A stretch of 64,000 nt of DNA. It comes from 2-02-FULL-66-14 sp964651335 (GTDB lineage: Bacteria > Pseudomonadota > Gammaproteobacteria > Burkholderiales > SG8-39). The stretch is taken from assembly GCA_964651335.1 (NCBI GenBank), contig CAZYVT010000006.1:27433-91432 (forward strand). The letters are read 5' to 3'. The notes beneath the pieces are model-generated. The model did not search any database, was not told where the DNA came from, and saw nothing but the letters and a program-made list of their open reading frames with translations. This document shows positions 8,878 through 17,161 of this stretch, one piece after another. A program made the position numbers and the translations under genes. Each line of letters opens with the position of its first letter. Position 1 is the stretch's first letter.

Positions 8878-9821
8878 GCGGCGACTCGCTCGAACGCGGC
8901 GCGCAGCCGCGTGCAGCATTCGGCCACTGCTGCGTTCGCCGTGTCGAGCACGCCGCCGAAGAGGATGAAGCCGTGCACCATGTCCGGGTACTCGCGATAG
9001 GCGACCTCCCCGCCCTCCTTGGCCAAGCGCTCGGCGTATGCGCGCCCTTCGTCGACCAGCGGATCGAACCCCGCCGTGAGCAGGAACACCTGCGGGAGCC
9101 CGGCGAAACTTTTCGCGAGCAAAGGCGATGCGCGCCAGTCGAGCCAGTCGTCATTCCGCGGCAAGTAATGACCGCGAAAATATTCTATTGACTGGCGCGT
9201 GAGGAGATAGCCGTCGCCGTTGCGCTCGTGCGACGCGAAGCCGCAGCGCTGGTCGGTCGCGGGATAGATGAGAAGCTGATAGGCGAGCGCGGGACCGCCC
9301 GCGTCGCGCGCCTCAAGCGCGACCACCGCCGCGAGATTGCCGCCCGCGCTGTCTCCGCCGACCGCGATCCGCTCCGGGTCGATCCGGAGTGCGCGCGCTT
9401 CGGACGCGACCCAGCGCGTTGCGGCGATCGAGTCCTCCACCGCTGCCGGAAACGGATGCTCGGGCGCAAGCCGGTAATCCACCGAAAACACCGCGCAGCG
9501 CGCCCCGTTCGACAATTGCCGGCACAGCACGTCGTGCGTATCCAGGTCGCCGATCGTCCAGCCGCCGCCATGAAAGTACACCAGCGCAGGAAGCACCTCG
9601 TGCTTGGCGACACCCGCGGGCCGGTAGGCGCGCAGCGCGATGGCGTTTGCAACGACCATCAGCCGCGCCTCGGAGACTTCGGGGGGCACCGGAGCGAGCA
9701 CGGACCGCGTGTCGCGATACAGGCGCCGCGCCACGTACGCCGGCACCGTGTGATACGGCGGCAGCGGCGATCGGGCGACGCGCTCCAGAAGCTGCGCGAC
9801 CTGCGGGTGCAGGCCGCTCAT
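8874..9821 (-). CDS. alpha/beta hydrolase of the hormone-sensitive-lipase family (esterase)
   Basis: The 315-residue protein is a complete HSL-type carboxylesterase. The oxyanion motif HGGG is at residues 84-87, the nucleophile elbow GDSAGG has Ser158, and the catalytic Asp and His are in FDPLVDEG and MVHGF near the C-terminus. No signal peptide is seen, so it is cytosolic. The start at ATG 9821 overlaps the stop of the upstream NIPSNAP gene by ATGA, and the stop overlaps the next gene by ATGA, so the three proteins are translationally coupled. The natural ester or amide substrate is unknown. Confidence 0.9.
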   Translation of the reverse strand: MSGLHPQVAQLLERVARSPLPPYHTVPAYVARRLYRDTRSVLAPVPPEVSEARLMVVANAIALRAYRPAGVAKHEVLPALVYFHGGGWTIGDLDTHDVLCRQLSNGARCAVFSVDYRLAPEHPFPAAVEDSIAATRWVASEARALRIDPERIAVGGDSAGGNLAAVVALEARDAGGPALAYQLLIYPATDQRCGFASHERNGDGYLLTRQSIEYFRGHYLPRNDDWLDWRASPLLAKSFAGLPQVFLLTAGFDPLVDEGRAYAERLAKEGGEVAYREYPDMVHGFILFGGVLDTANAAVAECCTRLRAAFERVAA

Positions 9822-10159
9822 TTCACCGCCGCAAGCATCTTCTTCAGCCGCTCTGCGAAAAACGGAGCGCATTTCAGGATGCGCGTGTCCTGGGAGACGA
9901 TCAGGGCGCGGATCTTGGCGACGTAGGCCTGCCAGGCGGGATCGCCCTGCATCGCGGCGCGGCACTTCTCGCGCTGGTTGAGGTCGTCATAGGCCCACAG
10001 GTGCACCACCATGTTCTGCGGCCCGACCTCGGTGAAGTAGTACCCCGCCATGTGCGGCAGGTGCCTGGTCTGGATCGCCATGCCCTCGGCTTCGTACATC
10101 TTCAGATACTCAGGCACCTTGCCGACCTGCAGGACGTACATGCGCTCTTCGACGTACAC
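9818..10159 (-). CDS. NIPSNAP family protein
   Basis: The 113-residue protein matches one NIPSNAP domain: it opens with EERMYVLQVGKVPEYLKMYE and contains HLPHMAGYYFTEVGPQN and VVHLWAYDDLNQREKCRA, the recurring signature of this dimeric ferredoxin-like fold. The bacterial members are small cytosolic proteins, often next to catabolic enzymes; a catalytic function has not been settled. It is the first gene of the coupled operon with the esterase and the ThDP enzyme. The ATG at 10159 has the purine-rich GAGGAGGGAACC region upstream. Confidence 0.88.
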   Translation of the reverse strand: MYVEERMYVLQVGKVPEYLKMYEAEGMAIQTRHLPHMAGYYFTEVGPQNMVVHLWAYDDLNQREKCRAAMQGDPAWQAYVAKIRALIVSQDTRILKCAPFFAERLKKMLAAVK

Positions 10160-10215
10160 GGTTCCCTCCTCGCGAATGCGCGGATTATAGTCGTCGTGCT
10201 GTATAGTCCGCGGCG

Positions 10216-10692
10216 ATGGACGACATCAACACGCTCAGGCGCATCCTCAGGGAAAACCGCGTGATCGCGATCGTCGGACTGTCCGCCGACTGGTTCCGGC
10301 CGAGCCATTTCGCCGCGAAGTACATGCAGGACCACGGCTATCGCGTGATTCCGGTCAATCCGCGCTACGCGGGAAAAACCGTGCTCGGCGAGCGCTGCTA
10401 CGCCGGCCTGCGCGAGATTCCGGACCAGGTGGACCTGGTGGACGTGTTCCGCAAGACCGCAGATGTGATGCCGATTGCCGAGGACGCGATTGCGATCGGT
10501 GCGAAAGTCCTTTGGCAGCAGCTCGGCGTCAGGAACGAAGCCGCTGCGGCGAAGGCGCGCGCCGCCGGAATGGAAACCGTCATGGACCATTGCGTCAAGA
10601 TCGAGCACGGCCGGCTCTTCGGCGGCCTGAACTGGGTCGGCGTCAACACCGGGGTGATCTCCGCGAAGCGGCCGCGCTGGCTGGCCCATTAG
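10216..10692 (+). CDS. CoA-binding domain protein (YccU type)
   Basis: The 158-residue protein is a single CoA_binding Rossmann-like domain, as in the small YccU group. The N-terminal nucleotide-binding segment VIAIVGLSADWFRPSHFAAK is followed by GYRVIPVNPRYAG and the VDLVDVFRKTADV segment, and near the end come MDHCVKIEHGRL and GLNWVGVNTGV. These proteins bind CoA or a related nucleotide; no enzymatic reaction is established for the stand-alone form. It is transcribed divergently from the NIPSNAP operon, with about 55 bases between the two starts. Length is normal and nothing looks damaged. Confidence 0.9.
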   Translation: MDDINTLRRILRENRVIAIVGLSADWFRPSHFAAKYMQDHGYRVIPVNPRYAGKTVLGERCYAGLREIPDQVDLVDVFRKTADVMPIAEDAIAIGAKVLWQQLGVRNEAAAAKARAAGMETVMDHCVKIEHGRLFGGLNWVGVNTGVISAKRPRWLAH

Positions 10693-10765
10693 GGGTAGCG
10701 CGGGCGACGTTCCGCGCACCGCTTCGGTGCGCCCCATTCTGTCTCCGTTGCGGTAAGCTGTTGAC

Positions 10766-10786
10766 GAGACATGCCCCGCATGTCTC
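10766..10786. promoter_or_regulatory. perfect 8-bp palindrome before the ATP-grasp gene
   Basis: GAGACATG (10766-10773) and CATGTCTC (10779-10786) form a perfect inverted repeat with a 5-base spacer, ending 3 bases before the ATG at 10790. It could be an operator or an RNA hairpin at the 5' end of the transcript. It argues against efficient initiation at ATG 10790. Confidence 0.4.
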
Positions 10787-10828
10787 GGCATGCAGATTGC
10801 TTTGCGTGTTCCATTGGGGATCTCAGGG

Positions 10829-12244
10829 GTGGAACGACGCCATTACGACGAGATGCGCGACGCGAACGGCGAAGTGCGCCCGCACTTCCAGCCGCTTGCG
10901 GAGTGGCTCGCCGAGACTCCGCCGGCGCGCGTCACCGAAAAGCGCCGCGAGGCCGACCTGCTGTTTCACCGGGTCGGCATCACGTTCGCCGTGTACGGCG
11001 ATAAGCAGGGCGACGAGCGGCTGATTCCGTTCGACATCGTGCCGCGGGTCATTCCCAGGCCCGAGTGGGACCAACTCGAACGCGGACTCAAGCAACGCGT
11101 CAGCGCGCTCAACCGCTTCCTGCACGACATCTATCACGACCGGGAGATTCTCAAAGCCGGCGTGATCCCCGAGGAGCACGTGACCCGCCACGACGCGTAC
11201 CAGCCGATGATGCGCGGGCTCGACCTGCCGAACGGCGTGTACTCCAACATTGCGGGAATCGACCTGGTGCGCCACGACGACGGCAACTGGTACGTGCTCG
11301 AGGACAACCTGCGCACGCCTTCGGGCGTGTCGTACATGCTGGAAAACCGCAAGATGATGCTGCGTCTTTTTCCGGAGCTGTTCGCGCGCCAGCAGGTGCT
11401 GCCGGTCGAGCACTATCCCGCGCTGCTGCTTGAGACGCTGCGCGCCGCCGCCTCGCCGCGCGTGCGGCGCGATCCGACCGTGGTCGTGCTCACCCCCGGC
11501 CCGCACAACAGCGCCTATTTCGAGCACGCGTTCCTCGCCCAGCAGATGGGCGTCGAGCTGGTCGAGGGCGCGGACCTGTTCGTCAAGGACGACATGGTCT
11601 ACATGCGCACCACCGCCGGCCCGCAGCGCGTGGACGTGATCTACCGCCGGGTCGACGACGCCTTTCTCGACCCGCTCGCCTTCCGGCCCGATTCGGTGCT
11701 CGGGGTGCCGGGGCTGGTGTCCTCGTACCGCGCGGGCAACGTCGCGCTCGCGAACGCGATCGGCACCGGGGTTGCGGACGACAAGTCGACCTACCCGTAC
11801 GTGCCGGAGATGATCCGCTTCTACCTCGGGGAGGAGCCGATCCTCGCCAACGTCCAGACCTGGCAATGCAGGAAGCCGGAGGATTTGAAGTACGTGCTGG
11901 GCCATCTCGACCAGCTGGTGGTCAAGGTCGTGCAGGGCTCGGGCGGCTACGGCATGCTGGTCGGGCCGGCGTCGAGCAAGGCGCAGATCAAGGCGTTTCG
12001 TGCGCGTTTGCGAAAGGACCCGGGCAACTACGTCGCGCAACCGACGCTATCGCTCTCGACCTGCCCGACCTTCGTCAAGAGCGGTATCGCGCCGCGCCAC
12101 GTCGATCTGCGGCCGTTCGTGCTCTCGGGCAGGGACGTCAGGCTGGTGCCCGGCGGCCTCACGCGGGTCGCGCTCAAGGCGGGTTCGCTCGTCGTCAACT
12201 CTTCTCAGGGCGGCGGCACCAAGGACACCTGGGTGGTGGACTGA
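10829..12244 (+). CDS. circularly permuted type 2 ATP-grasp protein
   Basis: The 471-residue protein belongs to the circularly permuted ATP-grasp group (CP_ATPgrasp), predicted to join a carboxylate to an amine using ATP. Recognisable segments are NRFLHDIYHDREIL, GIDLVRHDDGNWYVLEDNLR, the nucleotide-binding LVVKVVQGSGGYGMLVGP and the C-terminal DLRPFVLSG, VPGGLTRVAL and SSQGGGTKDTWV. It overlaps the following alpha-E gene by one base, so the two are coupled. I chose GTG 10829 (protein starting MERRHYDEM) because GGGGA lies just upstream and the sequence then matches the usual family start; ATG 10790 is the alternative and would add 13 residues. Confidence 0.88.
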   Translation: MERRHYDEMRDANGEVRPHFQPLAEWLAETPPARVTEKRREADLLFHRVGITFAVYGDKQGDERLIPFDIVPRVIPRPEWDQLERGLKQRVSALNRFLHDIYHDREILKAGVIPEEHVTRHDAYQPMMRGLDLPNGVYSNIAGIDLVRHDDGNWYVLEDNLRTPSGVSYMLENRKMMLRLFPELFARQQVLPVEHYPALLLETLRAAASPRVRRDPTVVVLTPGPHNSAYFEHAFLAQQMGVELVEGADLFVKDDMVYMRTTAGPQRVDVIYRRVDDAFLDPLAFRPDSVLGVPGLVSSYRAGNVALANAIGTGVADDKSTYPYVPEMIRFYLGEEPILANVQTWQCRKPEDLKYVLGHLDQLVVKVVQGSGGYGMLVGPASSKAQIKAFRARLRKDPGNYVAQPTLSLSTCPTFVKSGIAPRHVDLRPFVLSGRDVRLVPGGLTRVALKAGSLVVNSSQGGGTKDTWVVD

Positions 12245-13182
12245 TGCTCTCGCGTGTCGCCGACCGCATCTTCTGGATGTCGCGGCTGATGGAGCGCGCG
12301 GAGAACATGGCGCGCATCCTGGGGGTCACCTCGGACCTCGCGGTCCTCGGCACCAAAGAGGTCCAGCAGCAGAACCTGATTGCGCCCCTCACCATCACCG
12401 GGACCGCGGAGGAGTTCTTTGCGCGCCACGGCGCGGTCACCCTCAGGACCTTGATCGAGTACCTCGCGCTCGACGACGCGAGCCCGTCCTCGATCTGCTC
12501 ATGCCTGAGGCGGGCGCGCGAGAACGCGCACGAGGTGCGCTGGCAGATCACCTCCGAGATGTGGGAAACGCTGAACGCCACCTGGATCGAGGTGCGCGGG
12601 ATGCGCCGCGACAAGCTCGACGGCGCGGCGGCGATGAAATTCCTCGACTGGGTGAAGGAGCGCAGTCATCTCTTTCGCGGCGTCACCTACGGCACCATCG
12701 TGCGCGGCGAGGCGTTCGACTTCTCGCGCATCGGCACTTTTCTCGAGCGCGCCGACAACACGGCGCGCATTCTCGACGTGAAGTACCACATCCTGCTGCC
12801 AAGCGTCGAGGACGTGGGCGGCGCGCTCGACTACTACCAGTGGGCGGCGCTGCTGCGCTCAGTGTCCTCGTTCGAGACCTACCGCGCGCTCTACCGCGAC
12901 CAGATCCTGCCGATCCGGGTCGCGGAGCTGTTCATTCTCGAGCAGCGCATGCCCCGTTCGCTGGCCGCTTGCGTCGATCAGATCACGCTGGCGCTCGGAC
13001 GCATCCGCGGGCAACAGGATGCGCCCGCGAAGCGGCTCGCGAGCGAGCTGCACGCGCGGCTCACCTACGCCAACATCACGGAGATCTTCCAGAGCGGGTT
13101 GCACCAGTACCTGGAGGCCCGCCTCGAGGACTTCGGCGAGCTTGGCAGCCGCATCCAGCGCGCCTACTTGGGGGCTGCGTGA
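12244..13182 (+). CDS. alpha-E domain protein (DUF403)
   Basis: The 312-residue, mostly helical protein carries the conserved ER motif of the alpha-E family twice: LMERAENMARIL near residues 16-26 and FLERADNTARILDVKYH near 170. The family almost always accompanies the circularly permuted ATP-grasp protein, as here, and is thought to be its partner in peptide or amide formation; no activity is proven. The ATG at 12244 shares one base with the stop of the ATP-grasp gene (TGATG). Longer upstream extensions in this frame would lie inside that gene and are rejected. Confidence 0.92.
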   Translation: MLSRVADRIFWMSRLMERAENMARILGVTSDLAVLGTKEVQQQNLIAPLTITGTAEEFFARHGAVTLRTLIEYLALDDASPSSICSCLRRARENAHEVRWQITSEMWETLNATWIEVRGMRRDKLDGAAAMKFLDWVKERSHLFRGVTYGTIVRGEAFDFSRIGTFLERADNTARILDVKYHILLPSVEDVGGALDYYQWAALLRSVSSFETYRALYRDQILPIRVAELFILEQRMPRSLAACVDQITLALGRIRGQQDAPAKRLASELHARLTYANITEIFQSGLHQYLEARLEDFGELGSRIQRAYLGAA

Positions 13183-13192
13183 AAAGCGTCTG

Positions 13193-14287
13193 ATGCCCCC
13201 TGACAAGGCGGCGCTGACCGCGATCCTGGGGTTGTTGGCCGTGCTGGCCGCGGGCACGGCGCAGGCGCACCAGACCAGGCTGTCGAGCTCGATGCTCGTC
13301 CTACAAGGGTCGGGGGTCGCGGCGACGCTGGAACTGAACGGCGCGGACCTGAACGTCGCCGCGAGGGTGACGCTCACCGGCGACGGTAATGAGGTGCTGC
13401 CGCAACAGCTAACCGCGCAGGAGCAAGCCGTCCTCGACTACCTGCGCGGCCGCGTGCATCTGCAGTTCGAGGGCGGCACGCAATGTCCCGCCGGAGATGA
13501 AGTGCTGCAGGCCAAGCGCGACCATGTCGTCGTGCGGCTTCGTTTTCGCTGCCCGCCGCTCGGCCGGCCGCTCGTTTATCGGGTAACCCTGTTCCACGAG
13601 ATCGATCCGGCGGCCAGGCATGTCGTCACCGTGGACGGCCGCGAGCGGCGCCTCGGGCTGCTCGGCGCCGCGAACCCCGAGTTGCGGATTTCGGGTGTGC
13701 AAATCGGGTTGGTCGAGACGCTGCGGCATTACGTTGTCGCGGGGATCGAGCATATCGCCATCGGCTATGACCATATCGCGTTCCTGCTCGCGGTGATCGT
13801 GCTCGGCCGGCGTTTCTGGCCGCTGTTCGCGGCGGTAACCGCGTTCACCGTCGCGCACTCGATCACGCTTACGCTGGCGGTGCTCGGATTGGTCGTGCTG
13901 CCTTCGCGCATCGTCGAGCCCCTGATTGCCACGACCGTCGTCTACGTGGCGGTGGAGAATTTTTTCGTCCGCGACATCCGCCATCGCTGGAGGCTCACCT
14001 TCGTGTTCGGTCTGATCCACGGCTTCGGCTTCGCCTCGGTGCTGCGCGAGCACGGCATTCCGGACCAGGCGCTGATTCCGGCGCTGGCGGGGTTCAACGT
14101 CGGCGTCGAGGTCGGTCAGATCCTGGTCGTTGCGATCGCCGTGCTCGCCTGGCGGGCCGGGTTCGCAGTCAGCGGAAACCTGCGCATACGTGGGGACGAG
14201 TCGCTTGAGCGGCGCGCGTCGCTTGTGGTCTCCGCCAGCGTGCTCGCGCTCGGGCTGTACTGGCTCGGCGAGCGGTTGCTCGCATGA
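13193..14287 (+). CDS. HupE/UreJ-type membrane protein
   Basis: The 364-residue protein starts with a signal peptide (cleavage near AQA-HQ, residues 23-27), followed by an about 150-residue extracytoplasmic domain. A C-terminal membrane domain with six or so helices follows (from GIEHIAIGYDHIAFLLAVIV, about residue 183, to the end). The histidine-rich opening GIEHIAIGYDHIAF and LIHGFGFASVL are hallmarks of HupE/UreJ_2 proteins, which are linked to nickel or cobalt import in some species. Here it lies 10 bases after the alpha-E gene and not near a metalloenzyme, so metal transport is only a family-level guess. The ATG at 13193 begins the signal peptide; earlier starts lie inside the alpha-E gene. 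Confidence 0.85.
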   Translation: MPPDKAALTAILGLLAVLAAGTAQAHQTRLSSSMLVLQGSGVAATLELNGADLNVAARVTLTGDGNEVLPQQLTAQEQAVLDYLRGRVHLQFEGGTQCPAGDEVLQAKRDHVVVRLRFRCPPLGRPLVYRVTLFHEIDPAARHVVTVDGRERRLGLLGAANPELRISGVQIGLVETLRHYVVAGIEHIAIGYDHIAFLLAVIVLGRRFWPLFAAVTAFTVAHSITLTLAVLGLVVLPSRIVEPLIATTVVYVAVENFFVRDIRHRWRLTFVFGLIHGFGFASVLREHGIPDQALIPALAGFNVGVEVGQILVVAIAVLAWRAGFAVSGNLRIRGDESLERRASLVVSASVLALGLYWLGERLLA

Positions 14288-14381
14288 TGACGCCCGCATT
14301 GACAGCGGCGACGGGCTGGCAGATAGTAGCGCGGCCCGCGTCCAGGGGCGCGATCTCGTTCCAAAACCGAGGGGGGTTAAA

Positions 14382-15635
14382 ATGAAGAAATCTCTCGCAG
14401 TCGTTTTCTCCGTGGCCGCCGGCGTGATTTCGATGCCGGCGCCGGCCGACACCACCGACGTCAAGACGCAGGCCCGGGTGCTCGTGAAGAAAATGGGTGC
14501 CCACTGCGCGGACGACCGCAACTGCTTCAACCGCTATCACCCGGCCATCAAGCCGGTGATGACGGCCAAGCCGGGTCAGTACCTCACTTTCGAGACGCGC
14601 GATGCGCTCGACTCGGATCTCAACATCAACTCGTTGCCGAAGGATGTCCGTGCGGTCGATCTCAACCTCGTGCATCCGCTCACCGGCCCTCTCCACATCG
14701 AAGGCGCGAAGCGCGGCGATGTGCTGGCGATCACCCTGATCGACATCGACCCGGACGAATACGGCTACACCACGGTGGTGCCCGGCTTCGGTTTTCTGCG
14801 CGACCGCTTCCCGGAACCCTACGTGGCCAACTGGAAGCTGACCCGGGTCGAGGCGACGTCCGACCAGCTTCCGGGCGTACGCGTCCCCTTCAACGGCTTC
14901 ATGGGCACCGTGGGCGTGATGCCCGGTTTGCCCGAAGTGGATGCCTGGGAGGCGCGCGAGACGCAGCTCGGCAAGGCCGGAGGTGTGGCCCTGCCGCCGC
15001 AGCCCACCGGCGCCTTGCCCGCAGCCGTTTGCGGCCCCAATGGCAGCCACAAGGACAAGTGCCTGCGCACCATCCCGCCGCGCGAGAACGGCGGCAACAT
15101 GGACGTCAAGCAGATGGTGGTCGGCACCACGCTGTTGCTGCCCTGCTTCGTGGACGGCTGCGGGCTGTTCATCGGCGACGTGCACTATGCCCAGGGAGAC
15201 GGCGAGGTCGCCGGGACCGCGATCGAAATGGGCGCCAAGGTGACGGTGCGCACCGAGATCCGCAAAGGAATGGCCTCGATGATCAAGGCGGGACCGCACT
15301 TCGAGGGCGGCTCGCAGCTCAAGAAACTCGAACCGGACGTGTTCCATGCCACGGTTGCCTACCCGCTCAAGAAGGCGGGCGAGGTGCCACCGCAGCACAA
15401 GTATCTCAACGGCGACAAGATCGCGCCGCTCACCAACCTGTCCGAGGACCTTACGGTCGCCGCGCGTGGCTCGCTCAACGAGATGATCGACTGGCTGGTC
15501 AGGACCTACGGCTGGGAACCGGTGCAGGCGTACGTCTACGCCAGTGTCGCCTGCGACGTGCGCATCAGCAACGTAGTGGACGTGCCCAACTACGCCGTCA
15601 CCACCATCTGCCCGCTGGAGAACATCCGCAAGTAA
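14382..15635 (+). CDS. exported acetamidase/formamidase family protein
   Basis: The 417-residue protein has a signal peptide (MKKSLAVVFSVAAGVISMPA) and then the acetamidase/formamidase (FmdA/AmdA) fold. Characteristic segments are GPLHIEGAKRGDVLAITLID, GYTTVVPGFGFLRDRF, PPRENGGNMDVKQM, the DVHYAQGDGEVAGTAIE stretch with its acidic/histidine metal-site residues, and a C-terminal ASVACDVRISNVVDVPNYAV. Family enzymes hydrolyse small amides to ammonia and acid, usually in the cytosol; export makes this a variant with an unknown substrate. GAGGGGGG lies a few bases before the ATG at 14382. A strong hairpin terminator follows the stop. Confidence 0.88.
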   Translation: MKKSLAVVFSVAAGVISMPAPADTTDVKTQARVLVKKMGAHCADDRNCFNRYHPAIKPVMTAKPGQYLTFETRDALDSDLNINSLPKDVRAVDLNLVHPLTGPLHIEGAKRGDVLAITLIDIDPDEYGYTTVVPGFGFLRDRFPEPYVANWKLTRVEATSDQLPGVRVPFNGFMGTVGVMPGLPEVDAWEARETQLGKAGGVALPPQPTGALPAAVCGPNGSHKDKCLRTIPPRENGGNMDVKQMVVGTTLLLPCFVDGCGLFIGDVHYAQGDGEVAGTAIEMGAKVTVRTEIRKGMASMIKAGPHFEGGSQLKKLEPDVFHATVAYPLKKAGEVPPQHKYLNGDKIAPLTNLSEDLTVAARGSLNEMIDWLVRTYGWEPVQAYVYASVACDVRISNVVDVPNYAVTTICPLENIRK

Positions 15636-15659
15636 GACGGCAGGTATCTTGAGGCATAT

Positions 15660-15689
15660 CGAGGGCGGGAATTCCGCCCTCGTTGTTTT
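15660..15689 (+). terminator. rho-independent terminator after the amidase gene
   Basis: CGAGGGCGG (15660-15668), a 5-base loop and CCGCCCTCG (15674-15682) form a 9-bp G+C-rich stem followed by TTGTTTT. It ends the transcript of the amidase gene, and probably of the ATP-grasp/alpha-E/HupE/amidase run. Confidence 0.85.
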
Positions 15690-15764
15690 CCCCGGCAGCC
15701 CGATTGCAGGCCTGACGGGGAAATCGGACGCCGCCCGACAAATACCGACGACAGGCAGGGGATC

Positions 15765-16328
15765 ATGAATCGCCGACAATTCCTCTCTCTTACGGCCGGG
15801 TCCGCCGGCTGGGTTCTTCTTTCCGGTCACTCGCCTTACCGGCAGTGGATCGTTTACCGGGAGACACACCTGATCATTCTCACCAGCCGCGACGATCTCG
15901 GCGCCGACGATCTGGGCGAGAAGTTCGCAGCCATCGTGCGCGGGGCGCTGCCCGACAGCAAGGCGGCGGTCGGGCGCGGGCCGCGCGTGCAGCGCATCGC
16001 CAGCCTGATCTCCACCCGGCAGGTGGCGGTCGGCGTCGTGTCGCGGCCCAATGCGCTGGCCATGTATCACGGGGAGGGACCGTTCCAGCAATACGGAGCC
16101 ATTCCGTTGCGCGTGCTGGTCCAGAACGACGTGTATCGACTGGTGTGCCGCGACGACTTCCTGCCGCAACATGGTTTTCTCCTCGCCGAGGCGCTGATGG
16201 AGAACGGCAGGGACCTTGGCCTGTCCATACCCGGGCATGACGCGGTCGACACCGGTGATATTCCTCCGCACGTGGGCGCACTGGCTTTCGCAGAGGGACG
16301 GCCTCTCGATCTGCGCGACGCGCAGTAA
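15765..16328 (+). CDS. exported protein of unknown function, binding-protein-like
   Basis: The 187-residue protein starts MNRRQFLSLTAGSAGWVLLSG, an RR-containing export signal that could be Tat- or Sec-dependent. The rest has an alternating strand/helix pattern (LIILTSRDDLGADDLGEKFA, QVAVGVVSRPNALAMYHGEG, AIPLRVLVQNDVYRLVCRDD) reminiscent of a short periplasmic solute-binding lobe, but no family is recognised. An AGGCAGGGGA ribosome-binding site precedes the ATG at 15765. It forms a probable two-gene unit with the next exported protein, 57 bases downstream. No cysteine pair or metal motif stands out. Confidence 0.75.
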   Translation: MNRRQFLSLTAGSAGWVLLSGHSPYRQWIVYRETHLIILTSRDDLGADDLGEKFAAIVRGALPDSKAAVGRGPRVQRIASLISTRQVAVGVVSRPNALAMYHGEGPFQQYGAIPLRVLVQNDVYRLVCRDDFLPQHGFLLAEALMENGRDLGLSIPGHDAVDTGDIPPHVGALAFAEGRPLDLRDAQ

Positions 16329-16385
16329 CGTCGTCCCGCCGCCCCTGCGCTGCCAGCGCAGGTCTTCAACGCGAACCGTAAATCG

Positions 16386-17102
16386 ATGATGCGAACTCTC
16401 GTTGCTTGCCTGGTGGCGAGCCTGCCCCTGGACGCGATGGCGCACGATCTCATTACCGCAGAATCCGCGCAAACCTACCTTGCCGCTGTGGCGCAGTCGC
16501 AAAAGACGATCGCATCGAAAGAGCCGGCGGCAAAACGCGCCCTGGCGCACCTCGACCTGGGGAAAACTCTGGACGAAATCCGCGAGCTGCTCAACCGCGA
16601 TCTCGCCGCCCACGGAAACGTGCAGGGTCTGCCGTCGAACTACCTCCTCGCCGAGTTGCGGCGCCACGGTGCCCCGCTCGCCTGGTCGGAGAAGCGCCGC
16701 CGATTTACCGCCAACACGCAATACTTCGAGCAGGCGCTCGGACTCGCGCCCCGCGGTCCGCGCGCGACAGATGCAGGAGTGCGGCTGCTGCAAGGACGCT
16801 TCTACGACAGTTTCGAGACCGATCCGCTCGCGGCGGACGAGCCGTGGCCGCGGCTCGCCGAACAGGTCGTGCTTGCGGAGGACTTGGCCGCGCGCGAACT
16901 GCAAGGCGACGCGCGCGAGGAAGTCCGGTTCATCGGCGCGATTCTGCACGCGCGCGCCAGCCTGCGCGCGCCGGACGCCGCTTCGAGACGCAGCCATGGC
17001 AGGAAGGCGACGGAAGCGATCACCGCGTTCGAGGCACGTTATCCGGACAGTCTGCGCAGCGCGGTGATGCCGATCCTGCGCGATGCGCTCGGCAAGAATT
17101 AG
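16386..17102 (+). CDS. exported helical protein of unknown function
   Basis: The 238-residue protein has a short signal peptide ending at DAMA-HD (about residue 19). The mature part is almost wholly helical (AAKRALAHLDLGKTLDEIRE, LAEQVVLAEDLAARELQGDA, GRKATEAITAFEARYPDSLR), resembling tetratricopeptide-like scaffold proteins, though no clear repeat was verified. It precedes the large transglutaminase-DUF2126 gene by 59 bases on the same strand and may be co-expressed with it. The function is unknown. Confidence 0.75.
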   Translation: MMRTLVACLVASLPLDAMAHDLITAESAQTYLAAVAQSQKTIASKEPAAKRALAHLDLGKTLDEIRELLNRDLAAHGNVQGLPSNYLLAELRRHGAPLAWSEKRRRFTANTQYFEQALGLAPRGPRATDAGVRLLQGRFYDSFETDPLAADEPWPRLAEQVVLAEDLAARELQGDAREEVRFIGAILHARASLRAPDAASRRSHGRKATEAITAFEARYPDSLRSAVMPILRDALGKN

Positions 17103-17161
17103 CGCGCATCAACGCGATCGGCGAGGCGCAAATCGTGTAGAAAACGGGGCTAGACTTAGCC

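Noticed and set aside
10714..10735. Hairpin after the CoA-binding protein gene as a terminator
   Set aside because: The GCGCACCG/CGGTGCGC stem has no T-run after it on the plus strand, so termination is not supported.
14169..16997. 942-codon open frame on the minus strand
   Set aside because: It is antisense to three good genes and rich in Arg, His, Gly and Glu with no domain, as expected when the complement of high-G+C coding DNA stays open.
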